From positions 1 through 64,000 of the forward strand of contig DAIRGA010000017.1 in assembly GCA_036794825.1 (NCBI GenBank): a stretch of DNA of 64,000 nt, in the 5' to 3' direction. How positions within the stretch are numbered: position 1 is the stretch's first letter; every line of letters begins with the position of its first letter. Under the pieces are notes generated by a model that made no database searches, was not told where the DNA came from, and saw only the letters and a list, made by a program, of their open reading frames with translations. Shown piece after piece: positions 59,240 to 64,000 of this stretch. The position numbers were made by a program, and so were the translations under genes. Origin of the DNA: RZYY01 sp036794825 (GTDB taxonomy: Bacteria; Bacteroidota; Bacteroidia; Bacteroidales; 4484-276).

Positions 59240-60472
59240 ATGCAAATCCTCCTTCTCGCTCACTTTGCCGGTTCACCCTATCACGGGATGGTTTTTGGCC
59301 ACTATTTCCTGGCCCGGGAGTGGGTGAAAATGGGGCATGAGGTTACCATTGTTGCATCAGCTTATTCGCATGTTCGCGCTAAGCAGCCAAAGCAAAAGAA
59401 GCAATTAAGCCACGAAAATATTGATGGTATCAATTATGTTTGGGTTCCGGCAAAAGCCTATAAACCAAAATCAGCATTCCAGCGCATAAAAAACATACTT
59501 GGATTTGCCTTTAAACTAATCCTTTACCAATCAAGATTTCCAATTCCCGATCTTGTGATTTGTGCATCGCACCATCCTTTTCCAATTTACACAGCACATC
59601 ACCTATCGCGCAAATACAGGGCTCCGCTGGTTTTTGAGGTTAGGGATTTATGGCCCTTAACGCTGATAGAACTGGGTGGTTTGTCAAAAATCAACCCATT
59701 AATCTGGATGATGCAAAGGGCAGAGGATTATGCTTATCACCATGCTTTCCGTGTGGTTTCTGTTTTACCGGCTTCAAAGGATTATATGATTAGTCGTGGA
59801 ATGAAACCCGAAAAGTTTGTGTACATTCCGAATGGAATTCACATAGACGAAAATTCTACCCCATTGCCTTTGCCACCATCACATATAGAAAAACTGGATT
59901 TGCTTCGCAACCAGGTTGAATTTATTATTGGTTATGCAGGAAAAACAGGCCTTTCAAACGCATTGCCCACTTTACTGGATGCCATTCATTTGTTGGATGA
60001 CAAGCAAATTGCAGTGGCATTTTTAGGCTCCGGCGCTGACAGTGATAATTTAAGACAAAAAGCCACGGAACTTGGGCTGGATAAGCGGGTTATTTTTCTA
60101 GATCCGGTAAATAAAAACCAGGTACAGGATTTTTTGCAACGTATTGATGCTGCCTATGCCGGCGCTATTAAAAGCCCCTTATATCGTTTTGGTATGAGCC
60201 TTACCAAGCTCAACGACTTTATGCTGGCCGGCAAGCCCATTATTTATGCCATCGAAGCGCCCGGTAATATTGTTGAAGAAAGCGGCGCCGGCATCAGTTG
60301 CCCCGCCGAATCTCCTGAAGAGCTAAGCAAAGCAATTCTAAAAATGAAAGTCCTGACTCCGGAAGAAAGAGCTGAAATGGGCGCCAAAGGCCGGGATTGG
60401 ATCATCAAAAACAGGGATTACAACAAGCTGGCAGCAGATTTTTTGAATGCGGTGTTTGAGAATAGCCCTTAG
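59240..60472 (+). CDS. glycosyltransferase family 4 (WbuB-like)
   Basis: A 410-residue GT-B enzyme. The ATG at 59240 begins the family's N-terminus (MQILLLAHFAGSPYHGMVFG); a TTG three codons before is less likely. HPFPIYTAHHLSRKY and VFEVRDLWPLTLIELGGL match the WbuB group (N-acetylfucosaminyl-type transferases), and the donor region is KLNDFMLAGKPIIYAIEAPGNIVEE. It is GC-richer than the upstream genes, like wzt's ATPase half. Its last 262 bp are repeated downstream at 62380-62641. Probably the conserved right border of the cluster. Confidence 0.9.
   Translation: MQILLLAHFAGSPYHGMVFGHYFLAREWVKMGHEVTIVASAYSHVRAKQPKQKKQLSHENIDGINYVWVPAKAYKPKSAFQRIKNILGFAFKLILYQSRFPIPDLVICASHHPFPIYTAHHLSRKYRAPLVFEVRDLWPLTLIELGGLSKINPLIWMMQRAEDYAYHHAFRVVSVLPASKDYMISRGMKPEKFVYIPNGIHIDENSTPLPLPPSHIEKLDLLRNQVEFIIGYAGKTGLSNALPTLLDAIHLLDDKQIAVAFLGSGADSDNLRQKATELGLDKRVIFLDPVNKNQVQDFLQRIDAAYAGAIKSPLYRFGMSLTKLNDFMLAGKPIIYAIEAPGNIVEESGAGISCPAESPEELSKAILKMKVLTPEERAEMGAKGRDWIIKNRDYNKLAADFLNAVFENSP
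60211..60472 (+). repeat. 262-bp direct repeat, copy 1 (inside the last glycosyltransferase)
   Basis: It is colinear with 62380-62641 without gaps. By hand alignment about 20 of 262 positions differ (about 92% identity), many in third codon positions. Identity stops at the stop codon on the right and just before CAACGACTTT on the left. Confidence 0.85.
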
Positions 60473-60592
60473 CGAGCAAGCCTGAACCTCAAACGCCGAA
60501 CACTTTCTACCGCCAGGTTTATTTTTGTTCGAAAAAATGTTGTTCCCCTACATTTTTCATGGTCATTTTAAACCAAAAAGAAGTTTTTGTTT

Positions 60593-60600
60593 ATTTTTGC
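60593..60600 (+). promoter_or_regulatory. -7 promoter element for the AbiE pair
   Basis: TATTTTTG matches TAnnTTTG exactly, 15 bases before the ATG at 60616, supporting that start over an in-frame ATG at 60559. Confidence 0.6.
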
Positions 60601-60615
60601 ACCAATAAATGTATT

Positions 60616-61398
60616 ATGGCTACAGAAAATGGTTCTAAAATAAACAAGTTGATGCATATTCAGCCGCCTGGTGTTGTGCTGACTAGCAACTGGTTGTTCA
60701 GGCAGGGGTATAGCCCCGGGCTTTTGCGGACCTACCGTAACAGCCATTGGTTGGAGGCAATTGGCAGCGGAGCAATGGTAAGGGCTGGTGATTCGGTTGT
60801 TTATGCAGGGGCAATATATGCCTTGCAACAACAATTGGATTTAAGCATACATCCTGCTGCCAAAACAGCATTGACTCTTTTGGGAAAAAGCCATTATCTG
60901 GGCATGGGCAGCAATGTGGTTTATTTGTTTGGCAGCACCGGGGAGCGTCTGCCATCATGGTTTAAAAACCATCATTGGGGTGTTGAAATACAATATTTTA
61001 CATCTGGTATCCTGCCTGCCGGTATGGGTCTTGTTGAAATAGAGCATAAAAACTTCGCGGTAAAAATTTCATCGCCTGCAAGGGCAATTATGGAATGTTT
61101 GTACCTGGCGCCTCAAAAACAAGAACTAACGGAGTGCTTCGAAATAATGCAGGGGCTAAACAACCTGAACCCGGCAAACTTACAGGAACTATTAGAGAAT
61201 TGTACTTCGGTTAAGGTAAAAAGGCTGTTTCTTTATATGGCAGAAAAGGCGGGGCACGCGTGGTATAAACATCTTATCAAAAGTAGGATAGACCTGGGAA
61301 AAGGCAACCGTAGTGTGGTTTCCAATGGTGTTTACATTGCAGATTACAACATTACAGTCCCAAAAGAGTTGGAAGCTGATGAAAACCCCGGATTATAA
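60616..61398 (+). CDS. AbiEi-family antitoxin (type IV TA)
   Basis: A 260-residue protein of the AbiEi type, the antitoxin of a type IV pair and also a transcription repressor of its own operon. The N-terminal winged helix (about residues 15-70) reads VVLTSNWLFRQGYSPGLLRTYRNSHWLEAIGSGAMVR over three helices and a wing. The C-terminal domain (about 80-250) has the ISSPARAIMECLYLAP signature. The ATG at 60616 follows the promoter element, whereas an earlier ATG at 60559 would add 19 unrelated residues. It overlaps the toxin gene by 20 bases. Confidence 0.88.
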   Translation: MATENGSKINKLMHIQPPGVVLTSNWLFRQGYSPGLLRTYRNSHWLEAIGSGAMVRAGDSVVYAGAIYALQQQLDLSIHPAAKTALTLLGKSHYLGMGSNVVYLFGSTGERLPSWFKNHHWGVEIQYFTSGILPAGMGLVEIEHKNFAVKISSPARAIMECLYLAPQKQELTECFEIMQGLNNLNPANLQELLENCTSVKVKRLFLYMAEKAGHAWYKHLIKSRIDLGKGNRSVVSNGVYIADYNITVPKELEADENPGL

Positions 61399-62281
61399 CA
61401 AGCAGGCGAACCTTTTGCTTTCAGTGTTGCCCCTGGTAGCCAGGGAAAGTAACTTTGCCCTGCACGGTGGTACTGCCATCAACATGTTCCACAGCAACAT
61501 GCCCCGCCTTTCGGTAGATATTGACCTTACGTATCTTCCGGTTGACACCAGGGTTAATTCATTGGCTGGCATTAAAGATGCTTTGCAGCGAATTGCTAAT
61601 CAAGTTGAGGCTACTTTGCCCGAAACCTTTGTTGAACACAGGCAGGCGGATGCAAGGCTCATTATTTCAAACAGGGAAGCCAGCATTAAAGTTGAGGTGA
61701 ATACCATAAAGCGGGGATGTTATAGTCCGCCTGAAATTAAGGTATTATGCGATAAGGCGCAAAAAGAATTTGATGCCTTTTGTGAAATACAGGTAGTTGA
61801 CAAAGCCCACTTGTTTGGTGGCAAGATGTGCGCTGCACTCGACAGGCAGCATCCAAGAGATTTGTTCGATATACAGCAATTGTTCAAAACTCAAACTTTT
61901 GAAGGCGCCTTAAAAAAGGGATTCATTTTTTATCTGGTGAGCTCTGGAAGACCCCTTGCCGAAATGCTGTTCCCAAGCCTGATAGATCACAAACAGGCCT
62001 TTACGAATCATTTTTCAGGCATGACCCGGCAAACTTTTACTTATGAAGACTACGAAAGCACCAGACTCCATTTGATTGAAAAAATACATGTGTCGCTCAC
62101 ATCTGAAGACAAACATTTCTTATTAATGTTTGAGCAAGGAACCCCCGACTGGCGCCTTTATGATTTCAGCATTTTTCCTGCCGTGCAATGGAAATTGTTA
62201 AACATACAACACCTCAAAACACAAAACCCTGCCAAACACCAGAAAATTTGGAATGATTTTAAAGAAAGGCTTGCTTTTTAG
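61379..62281 (+). CDS. AbiEii-family nucleotidyltransferase toxin (type IV TA)
   Basis: A 300-residue nucleotidyltransferase of the AbiEii/AbiGii type. The polymerase-beta-like site is LHGGTAINMF followed by SVDIDLTYL (two Asp binding metal), and a further conserved block contains VKVEVN-type IKVEVNTIKRG, HLFGGKMCAALDRQHPRDLFD. AbiE toxins act as nucleotidyltransferases and cause reversible bacteriostasis or phage abortive infection. The ATG at 61379 lies inside the antitoxin's 3' end (20-base overlap), the classic arrangement for translational coupling. A start at 61313 would overlap further and is unlikely. Confidence 0.9.
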   Translation: MKTPDYNKQANLLLSVLPLVARESNFALHGGTAINMFHSNMPRLSVDIDLTYLPVDTRVNSLAGIKDALQRIANQVEATLPETFVEHRQADARLIISNREASIKVEVNTIKRGCYSPPEIKVLCDKAQKEFDAFCEIQVVDKAHLFGGKMCAALDRQHPRDLFDIQQLFKTQTFEGALKKGFIFYLVSSGRPLAEMLFPSLIDHKQAFTNHFSGMTRQTFTYEDYESTRLHLIEKIHVSLTSEDKHFLLMFEQGTPDWRLYDFSIFPAVQWKLLNIQHLKTQNPAKHQKIWNDFKERLAF

Positions 62282-62379
62282 GGCTTATTACAAGCCGCTA
62301 CTTTTGATCACATTGATCTTGCATAAGCCCGCGCGCTTAAAAATGTCCGCTATCAAAAATGTAATAATTTAATCAAATC

Positions 62380-62641
62380 CAACGACTTTATGCTGGCCGG
62401 CAAGTCCGTTATTTATGCCATCGAAGCGCCGGACAACATTGTAGAAGAGAGTGGCGCCGGCATCAGTTGCCCCGCCGAATCTCCTGAAGAGCTAAGCAAA
62501 GCAATTCTAAAAATGAAAGCCCTGACTCCGGAAGAAAGAGCTGAAATGGGCGCCAAAGGCCGGGAGTGGATTATCAAAAACAGGGATTACAACAAGCTGG
62601 CAGCGGATTTTTTGGAGGCAGTGTTTGAAAACAGTCCATAG
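62380..62641 (+). pseudogene. duplicated 3' fragment of the last glycosyltransferase gene
   Basis: These 262 bases encode the last 86 or so residues of a WbuB-like glycosyltransferase, in frame to a TAG stop, and match 60211-60472 at about 92% identity. The upstream 60% of the gene is missing and no start signal precedes it. The divergence at synonymous positions suggests a remnant of another allele rather than a recent copy. It is not a functional gene by itself. Downstream sequence is unrelated to that after copy 1. Confidence 0.85.
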
Positions 62642-63148
62642 AAAGCAGCCCTTAACGCAGAGCAAGGAAAAAGTAAGCAGAACACAGTCAGCAGCAACCC
62701 AGAACCCGTAACCAGTAACCCCAAACCCTCGAACAAAGAACAACAAACAAAAAACAACGAACAAAAAACCATATAAAATCAGTTTCATCAGTGTACTAAG
62801 AAGCGTAGGAAGCTAACCCCGACCGCCGAACGCCCAACGTCCAACGTCCAACGCCAAACTGGCTAATAACAAACAAAGAATCCCGAACCCAAACCAAACC
62901 AACCGAAACAGTTTAATTTTTGCACAGCAAAAAACCTATATAATGCACAATGATATACCGGAGATGTGCACAATCAGAGCTTGTTTCTACCCGGAAAGAC
63001 GAGATCATTGATTTCATTAACCTTTTTGAGGGCGTTGAGGCTGACGTGATCAAAAGCGTGTATTAGTATCCCTTTGATAAGATATAGTTAGAATTGTAAT
63101 AAAAAATAAATTTCAGTGAAACCCCCATCCTTCCCCAGTCTGAAAAAA
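62642..63148. other. intergenic, low-complexity region
   Basis: An A/C-rich stretch with three tandem CCAACGT-type heptamers (62833-62853) and runs such as AACAAACAAAAAAC. A 38-codon frame at 62950-63066 (ending STRKDEIIDFINLFEGVEADVIKSVY in its last part) may be a remnant of a longer gene, but is not supported as a gene. No hairpin terminator is evident after the glycosyltransferase fragment. Confidence 0.4.
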
Positions 63149-64000
63149 ATGACCGACGATGAGATTTACGATTATTACGAAGAGCATGTGAGTGTAGAAG
63201 ATGGTCTTGCATTTATCAATCGCATTTTGGATGATTGTGCTGAAACAGATCTGAATCTTGCTGAAATGTTTGAGCAAACTCCTGAGTTTAACAACTCTGA
63301 TTATGAGGCTATTCTTGAATTTGCCGAGAGGTATCGCAAAATTTTCCCCGACAATTATCTACAAGAGTATGAGTTTATTGAACTGAAGCTCACCGATCAT
63401 GCTTTTGATACCATGGATAAAGCGTTTATCAGCCGGTGCATTGAAGTGATTGAGCAAAATCCGGCAAAAGGAATAGATACGGTGACTATGCTAACATTGT
63501 ACCGGCTCATATATTTTGGAATGTATCGGGAGGCGGTTGATTACTGTGAAAAGGTGTGGAAACCGATCAGTAATAGCGAGGAGATTTGGGGGCAGCCGGA
63601 AGTGCATTTCCTGATGGTTCTTTATTTGAATGGCGCCGAAGAGCAATATGAACTTATCTGCCAGGGCGACACCTCCGGATGGAAGGACTTTAATGTAAGA
63701 ATGCAGACATACGGATTTGATAACGAGGAAGAGCGAATTAGCAGGATTTTTCAAGCGCTCACTTCTGATTTGGAAAAAGAAAAGATTTTGCACCAAATTA
63801 AGGAAAACCCGGGTTATGGCTTCATCGGACTGCTTTATCATTTCTTTAAGTATATGAAGCACAGATACGGCATTCCCTTTATGCACTCCAATTTATTGTT
63901 CTATTTGATGATGGATAAATCTTTGTTCGGATCAATTAAAGAGGAAGATGCCTGGTTTTATATTCCATATCCTAAACTTGACCAGCATGTTACGAAAAAC
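63149..64000 (+). CDS. protein of unknown function, truncated by the window edge
   Basis: An open frame of 284 codons without a stop runs off the right edge. The ATG at 63149 (MTDDEIYDYYEEHVSVEDGL) is chosen; an in-frame GTG at 63116 would add 11 residues. The protein is acidic, soluble and largely helical, with evenly spaced Tyr/Leu/Phe and segments such as YEAILEFAERYRKIFPDNYLQEYEFIEL (two helices) and LTLYRLIYFGMYREAVDYCEKVW, which look like TPR-type or HEAT-type repeats. No catalytic motif is visible. Codon usage is like the flanking GC-richer genes, so it probably lies outside the AT-rich cassette. Confidence 0.75.
   Translation, partial: MTDDEIYDYYEEHVSVEDGLAFINRILDDCAETDLNLAEMFEQTPEFNNSDYEAILEFAERYRKIFPDNYLQEYEFIELKLTDHAFDTMDKAFISRCIEVIEQNPAKGIDTVTMLTLYRLIYFGMYREAVDYCEKVWKPISNSEEIWGQPEVHFLMVLYLNGAEEQYELICQGDTSGWKDFNVRMQTYGFDNEEERISRIFQALTSDLEKEKILHQIKENPGYGFIGLLYHFFKYMKHRYGIPFMHSNLLFYLMMDKSLFGSIKEEDAWFYIPYPKLDQHVTKN

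Noticed and set aside
62950..63066. 38-codon frame after the glycosyltransferase fragment
   Set aside because: Too short, with no start signal or recognisable match; mentioned only as a possible remnant.
63491..63886. Leftward 131-codon frame near the right edge
   Set aside because: It is antisense to a continuous 284-codon frame with much better coding character.

Overview
The window looks like a chromosomal segment of a Bacteroidota (Bacteroidetes) bacterium. Three secreted proteins end in type IX secretion (Por) C-terminal sorting domains, there are many small outer-membrane beta-barrels and Bacteroidetes-type lipoproteins, and about a dozen genes are preceded by the phylum's -7 promoter motif TAnnTTTG instead of a sigma-70 -10 box. 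Genus cannot be told from this sequence.

Layout. 1-13.7 kb: cell-envelope genes (beta-barrels, DUF4136-like lipoproteins, an Omp85-type barrel), a START-domain protein with a sulfotransferase, a single-chain restriction-modification enzyme and a ZIP metal transporter. 13.9-20.4 kb: RecD-like helicase, dihydrolipoyl dehydrogenase, EamA exporter, two small proteins and an AAA/DUF4143 ATPase. 20.4-21.0 kb: non-coding, with a candidate small RNA and dispersed-repeat remnants. 21-30.7 kb: two T9SS cargo proteins, a long nested inverted repeat, an unknown membrane protein, an SLC13 anion symporter, a CYTH protein and an unknown protein. 30.8-37.5 kb: a phosphate-uptake locus (PhoU-like DUF47 protein, PiT permease, OprO/P-type porin, lipoprotein with five lamin-tail domains). 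37.7-44.3 kb: MazG, Ca2+/Na+ antiporter, T9SS cargo, aspartate kinase and a sigma-54 response regulator. 46.4-60.5 kb: an ABC-transporter-dependent O-antigen/polysaccharide cluster (Wzm, Wzt, an FkbM-like methyltransferase, seven or eight glycosyltransferases, a WbsX-like protein, an N-acetyl sugar amidotransferase). 60.6-62.6 kb: an AbiE toxin-antitoxin pair followed by a second, truncated copy of the last glycosyltransferase's 3' end. A gene of unknown function runs off the right edge.

The most unusual item is the phosphate permease at 34.9-36.6 kb. One uninterrupted reading frame joins a complete PiT transporter, an extra membrane helix, a long coiled coil and a LuxR/GerE-type DNA-binding domain. 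This predicts a membrane-anchored transporter that is also a transcription regulator. It sits directly upstream of a phosphate-type porin and downstream of a PhoU-like gene, so sensing, transport and gene control may be coupled in one polypeptide.

The second theme is mosaicism of the polysaccharide cluster. Base composition drops abruptly inside wzt, between its ATPase half and its carbohydrate-recognition half, and rises again at the last glycosyltransferase. That gene's last 262 bp are repeated at about 92% identity beyond the AbiE pair. This fits cassette exchange between conserved flanks.
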